Of a DNA stretch of 64,000 bases, positions 44,305 through 53,376 are shown one piece after another. Made by a program: the position numbers and the translations under genes. Origin of the DNA: DATBJJ01 sp036556425 (lineage in GTDB: Bacteria; Acidobacteriota; Vicinamibacteria; Vicinamibacterales; 2-12-FULL-66-21); NCBI GenBank assembly GCA_036556425.1, contig DATBJJ010000077.1, positions 8,721 to 72,720 on the forward strand. Reading direction: 5' to 3'. Positions within the stretch are counted from its first letter, which is position 1. Each line of letters starts with the position of its first letter. The notes below the pieces were generated by a model. The model was not told the DNA's origin, did not search any database, and saw only the letters and a list, made by a program, of their open reading frames with translations.

Positions 44305-44616
44305 CTAGATGCCGCCCGCGCCGGCGAACTTGCGCTGCTGGAAGCATTCCCGGCAGAACACCGGGCGCCCCTGCGTCGGTCTGAACGGGACGGTCGTCTC
44401 TTTCCCACAGGCCGAGCAATTCGTCGTCGTCTCGACGCGCTCTCGTGATGCCGGTCCACCGGGGGCGGGCCGCGACGCGCGCTTCGCTTTACAACTCTTA
44501 CATCGCTTGGGCTCGTTCTTGAAGTTCTTGTCGGCAAAAAACAACTGCTCACCCGCCGTCCAAGTGAACTCCGTCCCGCAGTCCACACACGTCAACGACT
44601 TGTCCTGGAACTCCAT
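44305..44616 (-). CDS. Double zinc-ribbon protein
   Basis: This 103-residue protein has two four-cysteine zinc sites: C10, C13, C39, C42 (CVDC ... CKSC) and C67, C70, C88, C91 (CSAC ... CREC), separated by a Pro/Arg-rich linker. Proteins of this type, with CxxC-containing zinc ribbons and the start SLTCVDCGTEFTWTAGEQ, are common in many bacteria but have no assigned function; nucleic-acid or protein binding is likely. A purine-rich Shine-Dalgarno (AGAGGT) precedes the ATG at 44616. A terminator follows, so it is probably a single-gene transcript. Confidence 0.85.
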   Translation of the reverse strand: MEFQDKSLTCVDCGTEFTWTAGEQLFFADKNFKNEPKRCKSCKAKRASRPAPGGPASRERVETTTNCSACGKETTVPFRPTQGRPVFCRECFQQRKFAGAGGI

Positions 44617-44765
44617 CGGTTCTACCTCTCACCAACTCGAGCCCACCGCTCGCGGGACGGCACCCGCAACGGCAGCGACGTCGCGCGCGCCGCACCATCA
44701 TCGGCGCGGCCGCGCGCGCATCGCACTATCTTCAGCTCCTAGGTGCCCGGCAGCCCGGAGATCAC

Positions 44766-44963
44766 CTAGTCCGATTCGCGGCGCTGCTTCTTGCGCGTCC
44801 GCTTGCGCGCGAGCGCTTGCTTCGCGCGTCGGCGGTCGCCTGGCTTCAAGTAGAACGAATGCTTCTTGATATCCTTGATGATATCTTCCTGCTGCACTTT
44901 CCGCTTGAAGCGACGAAGCGCGCTCTCGATCGACTCGCCTTCCTGAATCTTCACTTCAGCCAA
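44766..44963 (-). CDS. rpsU: 30S ribosomal protein S21
   Basis: This 65-residue basic protein matches bS21: AEVKIQEGESIESALRRFKRKV, then IIKDIKKHSFYLKPGDRRRAKQALARK and a lysine/arginine tail. It binds the 30S platform near the anti-Shine-Dalgarno. The family start MAEV corresponds to a TTG codon at 44963, with a GGGGG Shine-Dalgarno about 11 nt upstream; a GTG at 44975 is an alternative adding four residues. The reading frame is open further upstream but without family similarity. Confidence 0.93.
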   Translation of the reverse strand: MAEVKIQEGESIESALRRFKRKVQQEDIIKDIKKHSFYLKPGDRRRAKQALARKRTRKKQRRESD

Positions 44964-45246
44964 TATGAATGACACCCCCTTCAGGACACTCTCTCCGGCC
45001 TCGCGGGCTCGCCACGTACACATACGATGGGCGAGCAGCGATCAGCCCTCTCCAGGTGATCTCGCGCTCTAGCACCCTGCAAGGCCCATGGAGTTCGACG
45101 GAATGCGTTAGGCTATCACAAGACCTCGACTTTTCGGGCAGGAAAGCTCATCTAGCGCGAGCACGAGCGGGCCATTCGATGCGTGTTCATAACCTATTGA
45201 CAATTAAACGGTTAGGCCGCGCTTTCGCGAGCGGGATCGGCGCGCG

Positions 45247-46551
45247 GTGAAGGTCCTGGTCGTCGGGTCGGGAGGACGGGAGCATGCCCTCGTGCGTGCG
45301 CTCGCGCGCGCCGAGCGATGCGCCGAAGTCGCATGCGCGCCGGGAAACGCCGGCATCGCGCGTGACGCCCGGCTCGCGCCCGTTCGAGTCGACGATCTCG
45401 ACGCGCTTCTCGCGCTCGTCGAACGCGAGCGCTTCGATCTCACGGTCGTCGGTCCGGAGCGTCCGCTCGATCTCGGCATCGTCGATCGTTTTCGCGCCAC
45501 CGGGCATCGCATCTTCGGGCCATCGCGCGCGGCCGCGCGCCTCGAGTGCAGCAAGGCGTTCGCGAAGACGTTCATGGCGCGTCACGGAATTCCAACCGCT
45601 CGCTACCGCGTGTGCGAGTCCGCGGCCGATGCGCTCTCGGTCATCGCGGGCGGCGAGCTCGGACTTCCCATCGTGATCAAGGCGGACGGTCTTGCCGCAG
45701 GAAAAGGTGTCGTCGTCGCGATCGATCGCGCCGAGGCGGACGCGGCGATCCGCGCGGCGATGGAAGATCGCCAGTTCGGCGAGGCCGGATCGCGCGTCGT
45801 GATCGAAGAATGCTTGAGCGGTCCCGAGGTGTCGTTCTTCGCGGTGTGCGATGGACGCATTGCGGTGCCGATCGGAACCGCGCAGGATCACAAGCGAATC
45901 TTCGACGGCGATCGCGGGCCGAACACGGGAGGGATGGGCGCGTTCGCGCCGAGCCCACTCGTCGACGCGGCGCTCGGCGAACGCATCATGCGGGAGATCG
46001 TCGACCCCGTGCTGCACGGCATGCGCGCCGACGGCCACGAGTACTGCGGGTTCCTGTACGTGGGCCTCATGCTCACGTGCGACGGTCCGAAGGTGATCGA
46101 GTTCAACGTGCGATTCGGCGATCCCGAAGCGCAGGTCGTGCTTCCGTTGATCGAAAGCGATCTCGTATCGCTCCTGGCAGCCGCCGCGGACGGGCGGCTC
46201 GATTCACCGGCGATCGAAATGAGCCGTGACGTCGCTGTTGGCGTGGTACTCGCTTCGGCTGGCTATCCCGGTGCAGTCGACACGGGCGTGCCGATACACG
46301 GTCTCGACGACGCCTCGCGCGTGCGCGGCGTGACGGTCCTCCACGCGGCAACGGCGATGAAAGAGGATCGACTCGTCACATCGGGCGGCCGCGTGCTGAC
46401 CGTGATCGGCCGTGGAGCGTCGTATGACGAAGCCATCGCACGAGCGTACGAGGGCGTGAGCAAGATCTCGTTCGACGGCATGCAGTATCGCAAGGATATC
46501 GGGCAGAAAGCGGTCGGTCGGCCGGTCGTCGGGTCGCTCGGGAGCTCCTGA
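45247..46551 (+). CDS. purD: Phosphoribosylamine-glycine ligase
   Basis: This 434-residue ATP-grasp enzyme makes glycinamide ribonucleotide from phosphoribosylamine and glycine. Family blocks are VLVVGSGGREHALV at the N terminus, IVIKADGLAAGKGVVVA, EECLSGPEVSFFAVCDG, DHKRIFDGDRGPNTGGMGAF and VIEFNVRFGDPEAQVVLP. The GTG at 45247 is directly before the first strand. It is the first gene of the purine cluster; a TTGACA is present ~50 nt upstream but no convincing -10. A period-7 repeat separates it from purE. Confidence 0.97.
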   Translation: MKVLVVGSGGREHALVRALARAERCAEVACAPGNAGIARDARLAPVRVDDLDALLALVERERFDLTVVGPERPLDLGIVDRFRATGHRIFGPSRAAARLECSKAFAKTFMARHGIPTARYRVCESAADALSVIAGGELGLPIVIKADGLAAGKGVVVAIDRAEADAAIRAAMEDRQFGEAGSRVVIEECLSGPEVSFFAVCDGRIAVPIGTAQDHKRIFDGDRGPNTGGMGAFAPSPLVDAALGERIMREIVDPVLHGMRADGHEYCGFLYVGLMLTCDGPKVIEFNVRFGDPEAQVVLPLIESDLVSLLAAAADGRLDSPAIEMSRDVAVGVVLASAGYPGAVDTGVPIHGLDDASRVRGVTVLHAATAMKEDRLVTSGGRVLTVIGRGASYDEAIARAYEGVSKISFDGMQYRKDIGQKAVGRPVVGSLGSS

Positions 46552-46555
46552 GCTC

Positions 46556-46605
46556 GAACCCGGAACCCGGAACCCGGAAACCAGGAATCCGGAACCTGGA
46601 ACCAA
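46556..46605. repeat. Period-7 GAACCCG array between purD and purE
   Basis: About seven heptads follow the purD stop: GAACCCG three times, then variants such as GAATCCG, GAACCTG and GAACCAA (one is 8 nt). The array ends three bases before the purE ATG, so its last GGA-containing units occupy the Shine-Dalgarno position. It is the same family as the right arm at 22634-22673. Confidence 0.85.
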
Positions 46606-46608
46606 CAT

Positions 46609-47115
46609 ATGTCAGATATTTCCGTTTTGATCTTGATGGGCTCCGACTCGGACGCGCCGGTCATGCAGGCCGCGGTCGACGTGCTCGGCGAGCTGGGCAT
46701 TCCATGTGAGATGACGGTTGCCTCCGCGCATCGATCGCCGGAGCGCGTCATGCGCCTCGTGCGCGAGGCGCCGTCGCGCGGCGTAAAGGCCTATATCGTC
46801 GGCGCCGGCGCGGCGGCGCATCTTGCGGGCGTGGTCGCCGCGCATACGACAGCACCGGTCATTGGCGTGCCGATCGATTCGTCGGCGCTGAAAGGACTCG
46901 ACGCGCTGCTCTCGACCGTGCAGATGCCGCCGGGCGTTCCCGTGGCGACCGTCTCGATCGGCAAGCCTGGCGCGACGAACGCCGGCGTGCTCGCGGCGCA
47001 GATTCTCGCGATAGGCGATCGATCGATCGCCGCGCGACTCGAGCAATACAAGAAGACGCTCGCGGACAAGGTCGAGAAAGCTGCCGCGCGGCTCGCCTCC
47101 GGCGCGGACGCGTGA
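46609..47115 (+). CDS. purE: N5-carboxyaminoimidazole ribonucleotide mutase
   Basis: This 168-residue protein is a class I PurE, which converts N5-CAIR to CAIR. It has GSDSDAPVMQAA near the N terminus, the catalytic-region SAHRSPERV, AYIVGAGAAAHLAGVVAAHT, PVIGVPIDSSALKGLDALLSTVQMPPGVPVATV and a typical helical end. The start ATG at 46609 lies just after the heptad repeat. The expected partner PurK (N5-CAIR synthetase) is not in the window. It is co-directional with purD and mtaB. Confidence 0.97.
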   Translation: MSDISVLILMGSDSDAPVMQAAVDVLGELGIPCEMTVASAHRSPERVMRLVREAPSRGVKAYIVGAGAAAHLAGVVAAHTTAPVIGVPIDSSALKGLDALLSTVQMPPGVPVATVSIGKPGATNAGVLAAQILAIGDRSIAARLEQYKKTLADKVEKAAARLASGADA

Positions 47116-47122
47116 TCAACTT

Positions 47123-48376
47123 GTGAAGTACTCCATCGTCACCTTCGGCTGTCGAGTCAATCAAGCCGACTCTCTGCGCATCGAGGAGGATCTTCGTGCG
47201 CGCGGAGGAGAAGCGGTCTCCTCCGATCGCGCGGACGTCGTGGTGGTGAACACGTGTTCGGTCACGGCGAGCGCGGACCAGGGCGCGCGCCAGACGATCA
47301 GGCGCATCGCGCGCGAGAATCCGTCCGCCCGCGTGGTCGTCACCGGATGCTACGCGACGCGCAGCCCTCACGAATTGTCCGCGCTGCCGAACGTCGTGCG
47401 CGTGGTGCGAAACGACGACAAAGATCGCCTCGTCCAGGCAATCGAAACAACCTCGGATCGATTCGGCGGCGGCGACGGCGCGTGCGGCGCGCGCATCGAG
47501 CCGGGCGTCGCTGGTCGAACCGCGTTCACCCTTCGCGTGCAAACGGGCTGCGAGGAGCGCTGCAGCTTCTGCATCATTCCGACGACGCGCGGCGCGAGCC
47601 GCAGCGTGCCGATCGACACAATCGTGCGCGACGTCGAGCGCGTATCGTCCGCCGGATTCAGGGAAATCGCGTTGACGGGCGTTCACCTCGGATCGTACGG
47701 CCGCGACCTCGAGCCGGCGACGTCGCTCGCAGCGCTGCTGCGGGCGCTGGCGTCGCTCGCGGCGGACGTCACGTTCCGCATCAGCTCGCTCGAGCCGATG
47801 GACTGCACGCCCGACATCGTGGAGCTCGTCGCCGCGAGCGGAGGTCGGTTCGCGCCGCACTTCCATCTCCCGCTGCAGCACGCGAGCGACAGGATGCTGA
47901 AGATGATGCACCGGCCGTATTCGATCGCGTACTACCGCCGCCTCGTCGACTCGATCGTCGATCGCGTTCCTCACGCGTCAATCGGCAGCGACGTCATCGT
48001 CGGCTTTCCAGGCGAGACGCCGGACGATTTCGCCGAGAACGTCGCGTATCTCTCCGCGTCGCCGCTGTCGCACCTGCACGTGTTCCCGTACTCCGATCGC
48101 CCGGGCACCGCCGCGACGGCCATGGCCGCAAAGGTCGCCGGCCCAATCGTGCGGGAGCGCGCGTCGGCGCTTCGCGCGATTGGGGCTTCGCTCGCCGAGC
48201 GTTTTCGCCGCGCGCAGCGCGGATCGGTTCGCCCCGCGCTGACGCTGGACGACGGCGCGCTCGTGGTGACGGACAACTTCCTGAAATTGCGGATTGCGCC
48301 GGGATTGGAGAGAAATCGCCGCGTGCAGGTGCGCGTCGAGGACGATTCGATCGGAACGGTGCTCGCCGCGTGCTAG
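47123..48376 (+). CDS. mtaB: tRNA t6A37 methylthiotransferase MtaB
   Basis: This 417-residue radical SAM methylthiotransferase adds a methylthio group to t6A37 of tRNA. The N-terminal UPF0004 domain has three cluster cysteines (FGCRVNQADS, NTCSVT, TGCYATRS), the radical SAM motif is CEERCSFC, and HFHLPLQHASDRMLKMMHR and GSDVIVGFPGET follow. The start VKYSIVTFGCRVNQ with full-length spacing favours MtaB over RimO or MiaB. The GTG at 47123 is 7 nt after the purE stop, so it is translated from the purine transcript. A TRAM-like end is short. Confidence 0.9.
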   Translation: MKYSIVTFGCRVNQADSLRIEEDLRARGGEAVSSDRADVVVVNTCSVTASADQGARQTIRRIARENPSARVVVTGCYATRSPHELSALPNVVRVVRNDDKDRLVQAIETTSDRFGGGDGACGARIEPGVAGRTAFTLRVQTGCEERCSFCIIPTTRGASRSVPIDTIVRDVERVSSAGFREIALTGVHLGSYGRDLEPATSLAALLRALASLAADVTFRISSLEPMDCTPDIVELVAASGGRFAPHFHLPLQHASDRMLKMMHRPYSIAYYRRLVDSIVDRVPHASIGSDVIVGFPGETPDDFAENVAYLSASPLSHLHVFPYSDRPGTAATAMAAKVAGPIVRERASALRAIGASLAERFRRAQRGSVRPALTLDDGALVVTDNFLKLRIAPGLERNRRVQVRVEDDSIGTVLAAC

Positions 48377-48384
48377 CTAGCGCG

Positions 48385-49467
48385 CTACCGGATGCGCGTC
48401 GCGAGCTCTTGTCCGGGCGCCGGACGGCTCGTCGATTCCGTGATCAACTGACCGCACGCCGCGCGGATGTCGCGTCCCCGCGAACGGCGCACGGAGACCG
48501 TGACGCGATGCTCCGCGAGGATCTGCGCGAACCGATTCACGCGCGCGTCGGACGGCCTCTCGAAAGGAATGCCGGCGGCCTCGTTGAGCGGCAGCAGATT
48601 GACCTTCGCCTTGATGCCGTTCAACAGCTTGACGAGGCGCCGTGCGTCTTCCGGAGAGTCGTTCACGTCCTTCAGCATCACGTACTCGAACGTGATGCGG
48701 TTGCGGCGCTTGAGGGGGAAGCGGCGGCACGCGTCGAGCAGCTCCCGCAATCCATATTTGCGGTTGATCGGCACGAGCATGTCGCGCTGATCCTCGGTCG
48801 TCGAGTGCAGCGAGATCGCGAGGTTCGGCATGAACGGCTCGGTCGCGAGCCGCTCGAGCGCCGGCAGCACGCCGACCGTCGACAACGTGATCCGCCGCGG
48901 GTTCATCGCGAGCCCGTGCTCGTTCCCAAGAATCCGCAGCGCCTTCATCGTGGCGTCGTAGTTGTGCAGCGGCTCCCCCATGCCCATCAGGACGATGTTG
49001 AAGCGCTGGCCGTGCATGTTCAATTCGCGGAGCAGCACGCGAACCTGGCCGACGATCTCTCCCGCCGTCAGATTCCTCACGATGCCCATCTTGCCCGTGA
49101 GGCAGAACGCGCAGCGCATCGCGCAGCCGACCTGTGTCGAGATGCAAAAGGTCTGTGACGGCGTGTCGGGGATGAACACCGATTCGATGAAGCGGCCGTC
49201 GGCGAGCCGCAGCAGAAACTTCGTCGTGCCGTCGGAGGATCGCTCGCGCTTTGCCACGACCGGCGTCGTCAGCGCGAGATCGCGCGCCAGCGTCGCGCGC
49301 AGGTCGCGGCCGAGATCGGTCATCGACGCGAAGTCGTCGACGCCGCGGCGATACAGCCATTTGAAGATCTGCCGCGCGTGGAAGCGCGGCGCGGCGATGG
49401 AGTCGAGGTACGCTTCCAGCTCGTCCAATTCCAGATCGGCTGCGTCGGCGCCGAGGTTGGTAGGCAT
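48385..49467 (-). CDS. rlmN: Dual-specificity 23S rRNA m2A2503 / tRNA m2A37 methyltransferase RlmN
   Basis: This 360-residue radical SAM enzyme methylates C2 of adenine 2503 in 23S rRNA and A37 of some tRNAs. It has the cluster motif CAMRCAFC, the block NIVLMGMGEPLHNYD, and a methyl-carrying cysteine in DIRAACGQL near the C terminus, with SLHSTTEDQRDMLVPINRKY in between. The frame is open far upstream, but ATG at 49467 gives family length and leaves room for a divergent promoter region. It is convergent to mtaB (8 nt between the stops). Confidence 0.95.
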   Translation of the reverse strand: MPTNLGADAADLELDELEAYLDSIAAPRFHARQIFKWLYRRGVDDFASMTDLGRDLRATLARDLALTTPVVAKRERSSDGTTKFLLRLADGRFIESVFIPDTPSQTFCISTQVGCAMRCAFCLTGKMGIVRNLTAGEIVGQVRVLLRELNMHGQRFNIVLMGMGEPLHNYDATMKALRILGNEHGLAMNPRRITLSTVGVLPALERLATEPFMPNLAISLHSTTEDQRDMLVPINRKYGLRELLDACRRFPLKRRNRITFEYVMLKDVNDSPEDARRLVKLLNGIKAKVNLLPLNEAAGIPFERPSDARVNRFAQILAEHRVTVSVRRSRGRDIRAACGQLITESTSRPAPGQELATRIR

Positions 49468-49544
49468 GGGCGTCTGGTGAAAGAGTCGAACGAAAAACCC
49501 GCAGATCGACCATTGTACAACGCAGGTTTTTGCGAGAATTCGCC

Positions 49545-49574
49545 TTGAACTGACGGAGGGGCGCATGATATGAT
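49545..49574 (+). promoter_or_regulatory. Sigma-70-type promoter for the M16 peptidase-purine operon
   Basis: TTGAAC (49545-49550), an 18-nt spacer and TATGAT (49569-49574) lie in the 208-bp divergent gap between rlmN and the M16 peptidase gene. The predicted start near 49581 gives a ~95-nt leader. The same promoter could drive peptidase, purB, purS, purQ, purL and the genes beyond. Confidence 0.6.
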
Positions 49575-49675
49575 TGCGTTTTCGATCAAGACACTTAACT
49601 CCTTCCGATCCAAGCAGTTGCGTTGTTTTGTCGCGGACGGCATCTCGAGCGAGATCGGAGTCGCGCCAACAAACG

Positions 49676-50986
49676 ATGCCAGTCGTCGAGCCGCACACTG
49701 AGAGACACTTGAGCACAGCGACCCAGCCGATGGTGGTGCGGGAAGTACTGGATACCGGTCTCCGCCTCATTACCGAGGCGATGCCCCAGGTCCGATCGGT
49801 GACGATCGGCGTGTGGCTGATGCGCGGCTCGCGGCACGAATCGGACGCGCAGGGCGGCATCGCGCACTTCGTCGAGCACATGCTCTTCAAGGGGACCGAC
49901 ACGCGGTCCGCCGAGGTCATCGCGCAGGCGATCGATTCGATTGGCGGCCAGCTCGACGCGTTCACCGCGAAGGAATACGCCAGCTACTACATCAAGGTGC
50001 TCGACGAGCATCTCCCCGTCGCCGTCGATCTGCTCTCCGACATCGTGATGCGGCCCTCGTTCGCGAACGAGGAGATCGCGCGCGAGAAGAAGGTCATCCT
50101 CGAAGAAATCAAGATGGTCGAGGATACGCCGGACGATCTCGTGCACGAGCTGTTCACGCAGCACTTCTGGGACGGCCATCCGCTCGGCCGCCCGATCCTC
50201 GGATCGAAGGAGACGGTCGAGGGGTTCGATCGCGCGACGCTCAAGGAGTATTTCCGCGGCGCGTACTCGGCGCCGCACATGATCATCTCGGCGGCCGGCA
50301 ATCTCGAGCACTCACAGGTGCGCGATCTCGTCGCGAGCGCGTTCGGGACGCTGCCGCGCAACGGCGCGCCAATCCTGCAGGCCGCGCCGCGGGTGACTGC
50401 ATCGGTCGTCACGCGCACGAAGGAGCTCGAACAAAGCCATCTCTGCCTTGGCACGAACAGCTATCAGCAGAATCACGACGATCGCTACGTCAGCTACATC
50501 CTGAATTCCGTGCTGGGCGGATCGATGAGCTCGCGGCTCTTTCAGAACATCCGCGAGAAACGAGGTCTCGCGTATTCGGTGTTCAGCAGCTTGAGCGCGT
50601 ATCGCGACGCGGGGAACATCATGATCTACGCGGGCTGCGCGGCGGACGCGGTCGAAGAGGTCATCGATCTCTGCGTCGAGGAGCTTCGCGGGCTCAAGCG
50701 CGCGCCGGTCCCGGAGGCGGAGCTCAAACGCGCGAAGGATCATCTCAAGGGCAGCCTGATGCTCAGCCTTGAGAACACGGCGAGCCGGATGTCGCATCTG
50801 GCGCGGCAGGAGATCTACTTCGATCGGCACTTCGGTCTCGACGAGACGCTGGCGGGCGTGCAGCGCGTCTCGGCGGACGACATCCGGCGCGTCGCGTGCG
50901 ATCTGTTCGCGAACGGATCGCTGGCGGCCACGGTGCTCGGGCCGACGGCGCCTGATTTGCGGAAAGAGCGGTTGAATCTCAGCTAA
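49676..50986 (+). CDS. M16-family zinc metallopeptidase
   Basis: This 436-residue peptidase has the inverted zinc motif HFVEH at residues 64-68, a distal Glu in the EKKVILEEIKMVED helix, and the second-domain block SMSSRLFQNIREKRGLAYSVFS. It is related to processing-peptidase beta / PqqL-type enzymes that degrade or process peptides, and has no signal peptide. I placed the start at the ATG at 49676; ATG at 49730 is an alternative and neither has a good Shine-Dalgarno. The purB ATG follows its TAA directly with no spacer. An association with purine genes has no obvious functional meaning. Confidence 0.92.
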   Translation: MPVVEPHTERHLSTATQPMVVREVLDTGLRLITEAMPQVRSVTIGVWLMRGSRHESDAQGGIAHFVEHMLFKGTDTRSAEVIAQAIDSIGGQLDAFTAKEYASYYIKVLDEHLPVAVDLLSDIVMRPSFANEEIAREKKVILEEIKMVEDTPDDLVHELFTQHFWDGHPLGRPILGSKETVEGFDRATLKEYFRGAYSAPHMIISAAGNLEHSQVRDLVASAFGTLPRNGAPILQAAPRVTASVVTRTKELEQSHLCLGTNSYQQNHDDRYVSYILNSVLGGSMSSRLFQNIREKRGLAYSVFSSLSAYRDAGNIMIYAGCAADAVEEVIDLCVEELRGLKRAPVPEAELKRAKDHLKGSLMLSLENTASRMSHLARQEIYFDRHFGLDETLAGVQRVSADDIRRVACDLFANGSLAATVLGPTAPDLRKERLNLS

Positions 50987-52330
50987 ATGATCAAGCGGTA
51001 CACCCATCCCGAGATGGGCGCCATCTGGAGCGATGAGCGCCGGTACGAGACCTGGCTCGACGTGGAGCTGGCGGCGACCGACGCGATGTCGGAGGCCGGC
51101 CTCGTGCCGGCCGAGGCCGCGCGCGAGCTCCGGGCGCGCGCCGCGTTCGACATCACCCGCATCGAAGAGATCGAGCAAACCACGCAGCACGACGTCATCG
51201 CGTTCACGACCGCGGTCGCCGAGAAGGTCGGCCCGGCCGCGCGTTGGCTGCACTTCGGCCTCACCTCCTCCGACGTCATCGACACCGCGCAGGCGCTGCA
51301 GATGCGCCAGGCCTGCGAGCTGATCGTCAAGGACCTCGCGGGGCTGATGGAGGCCGTGCGCGAGCGCGCGTTCGAGCATCGCCGCACGCCGATGATCGGC
51401 CGCACGCACGGCGTCCACGCGGAGCCGATGACGCTCGGCCTCAAGCTCGCGCTCTGGTACGCGGAGCTCAAGCGCGATCTCGATCGCGTGCTGCGCGCGC
51501 GCGACGTCGTGTCGGTCGGCAAGCTGTCCGGCGCGGTGGGAACGTTCGCGCATCTCGATCCCGACATCGAGGCGCGCGTCTGCGAGCGCCTCGGGCTCGA
51601 GCCCGCGCCGGTCGCGTCGCAGGTCATTCAGCGCGATCGCCACGCGGAGCTCCTCTCGGCCCTCGCGATCACCGCCGCCTCGCTCGAGAAGTTCGCGCTC
51701 GAGATTCGCGGCCTGCAGAAAACGGAGATCGGCGAGATCGAGGAGCCCTTCGGCAAGGGTCAGAAGGGATCGTCGGCGATGCCGCACAAGCGGAATCCGA
51801 TCGGCTGCGAGCAGATCACCGGCCTGGCGCGGTTGATCCGCGCGAATGCCATGGCGGCGCTCGAGAACGTCGCGCTCTGGCACGAGCGCGACATCTCGCA
51901 CTCGTCGGTGGAGCGCGTCATCCTCCCGGACAGCTTCATCGCGCTCGACCACATGCTCCGCCGCTTCACGCGCATCGTGCGCGGGATGGTCGTCTACCCC
52001 GAGCGGATGCGCGAGAACCTCGATCGATCGCGCGGCGTCGTGTTCTCGGGAACGGTGCTCCTCGAGCTCGCCAAGCGCGGCGTCTCGCGCGAGCAGGCGT
52101 ACGAATGGGTGCAGCGGAACGCCATGCGCGCGTTCCACGAGCAGCGGGATTTCAAGGCGCTGCTGCTCGCAGATCAGGACCTCGCGAAGGTCCTCGGCCG
52201 CGACGAGATCGAACGCGCCTTCGATCTCGACGATCAGCTCCGCAACGTTGACGTCATCTTCGACAGAGTGTTCGGACGGATATCCGAGCCGGCAGTCGCC
52301 GTCGCCGGGTCCGTCGGGAAGCGAGCGTAG
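50987..52330 (+). CDS. purB: Adenylosuccinate lyase
   Basis: This 447-residue lyase cleaves SAICAR and adenylosuccinate, releasing fumarate. It has TTQHDVIAFTTAVAEKVG, HFGLTSSDVIDTAQ, GRTHGVHAEPMTLGLK and the fumarase-superfamily signature SSAMPHKRNPIGCEQ. Family length and start (MIKRYTHPEMGAIWSDERR) are typical. The ATG is immediately after the M16 stop (TAAATG), indicating translational coupling. purS follows after 3 nt. Confidence 0.97.
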   Translation: MIKRYTHPEMGAIWSDERRYETWLDVELAATDAMSEAGLVPAEAARELRARAAFDITRIEEIEQTTQHDVIAFTTAVAEKVGPAARWLHFGLTSSDVIDTAQALQMRQACELIVKDLAGLMEAVRERAFEHRRTPMIGRTHGVHAEPMTLGLKLALWYAELKRDLDRVLRARDVVSVGKLSGAVGTFAHLDPDIEARVCERLGLEPAPVASQVIQRDRHAELLSALAITAASLEKFALEIRGLQKTEIGEIEEPFGKGQKGSSAMPHKRNPIGCEQITGLARLIRANAMAALENVALWHERDISHSSVERVILPDSFIALDHMLRRFTRIVRGMVVYPERMRENLDRSRGVVFSGTVLLELAKRGVSREQAYEWVQRNAMRAFHEQRDFKALLLADQDLAKVLGRDEIERAFDLDDQLRNVDVIFDRVFGRISEPAVAVAGSVGKRA

Positions 52331-52333
52331 CGC

Positions 52334-52573
52334 GTGAAGGCGAGAGTGTTCGTGACGTTGAAGCCATCCGTCTTCGATCCGCAGGGGCAGACGATCGCCG
52401 ACGCGCTCCACTCGATGGGGTACGGCGACGTCGGCGACGTCCGGCAGGGAAAATACTTCGAGCTCGAGCTCAAGTCGGGCTCCGCGGATCGCGCGAAGAC
52501 GCTGGCCGCCGAAGTTGCCGACAAGCTGCTCGCGAATCCGGTCATCGAAAGCTATCGGATAGAGGTTGAATAG
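52334..52573 (+). CDS. purS: Phosphoribosylformylglycinamidine synthase subunit PurS
   Basis: This 79-residue protein is the small subunit of the three-part FGAM synthase. It has the family pattern KARVFVTLKPSVFDPQGQTIADALHSMGYGDVGDVRQGKYFELEL. It helps PurQ-made ammonia reach PurL. The GTG at 52334 is 3 nt after the purB stop. Its TAG stop is the first part of a period-7 repeat array that fills the gap to purQ. Confidence 0.95.
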   Translation: MKARVFVTLKPSVFDPQGQTIADALHSMGYGDVGDVRQGKYFELELKSGSADRAKTLAAEVADKLLANPVIESYRIEVE

Positions 52574-52645
52574 CTTCCAGTTTCCAGCCTCCAGCTTCCA
52601 GCTATTGCTGGACAGGCTGGTAGCTGGGAGCTGGCAGCTGGGAGC
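52572..52645. repeat. Period-7 AGCTTCC / AGCTGGG inverted array between purS and purQ
   Basis: The gap reads as heptads AGCTTCC, AGTTTCC, AGCCTCC, AGCTTCC on the left and AGCTGGG, AGCTGGC, AGCTGGG on the right, which are mutually complementary and can form a hairpin. The array includes the purS stop codon. Its last GGGAG is at Shine-Dalgarno distance (about 8 nt) from the purQ ATG. Confidence 0.85.
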
Positions 52646-52651
52646 TACACA

Positions 52652-53376
52652 ATGCGTTTTGCCGTCGTCGTTTTTCCCGGATCGAACTGCGACCACGACG
52701 CGTATCACGCCGCCAAGCACGTGCTCGGCCAGGACGCGGAGCTCGTCTGGCACAAGAACACGTCGCTCGAAGGAGCGGACGTCGTCATCCTGCCCGGCGG
52801 GTTCTCGCACGGCGACTACCTGCGGACGGGCGCCATCGCGCGCTTCTCGCCAATCATGGCGGCGGTCGCCGAGTTCGCGCGGCAAGGCGGCCCGGTGCTG
52901 GGCATCTGCAACGGATTCCAGATTCTGCTCGAGTCCGGAATGCTGCCCGGCGCGATGCTCCGCAATCGCGACCTCAAGTTCCATTGCGAGCACGTTCACG
53001 TCGCCGTCGAGCGAACGGACACGCCGTTCACGTGTCAGGCAGTACGCGGGCAGGTGCTGAAGCTCCCAATCGCGCACGGCGAAGGCAACTACTACGCCGA
53101 TCAGGACGTGATTCGCACGCTCGAGTCGGACGGACGGATCATCTTTCGGTACTGCCGCCCCGACGGGCAGCGCGATCCTCGCGCGAATCCAAACGGCTCC
53201 GTCAACGACATCGCCGGCATCTGCAACGAGCAGCGGAATGTCGTCGGCCTGATGCCGCACCCGGAGCGTGCGTGCGAGCTGGTGCTCGGCAGCGCGGATG
53301 GTCTCGTGTTGTTCGAATCCGTCGTCAGCGCGCTCACGACGCAAGGCGCGCTCGGAGCCGTCGCGAGTCTACTCGG

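Noticed and set aside
39915..44384. 1489-codon plus-strand open frame opposite the RND pump and adaptor genes
   Set aside because: It is antisense to two well-identified genes, is dominated by Arg/His/Asp/Glu as GC-rich antisense frames are, and shows no domain motif.
45197..45202. TTGACA upstream of purD as a complete promoter
   Set aside because: No acceptable -10 element lies 16-18 nt downstream; the sequence there is GC-rich.
50312..53344. 1010-codon minus-strand open frame opposite purB, purS and purQ
   Set aside because: It is the antisense shadow of identified purine genes, with biased composition and no family similarity.
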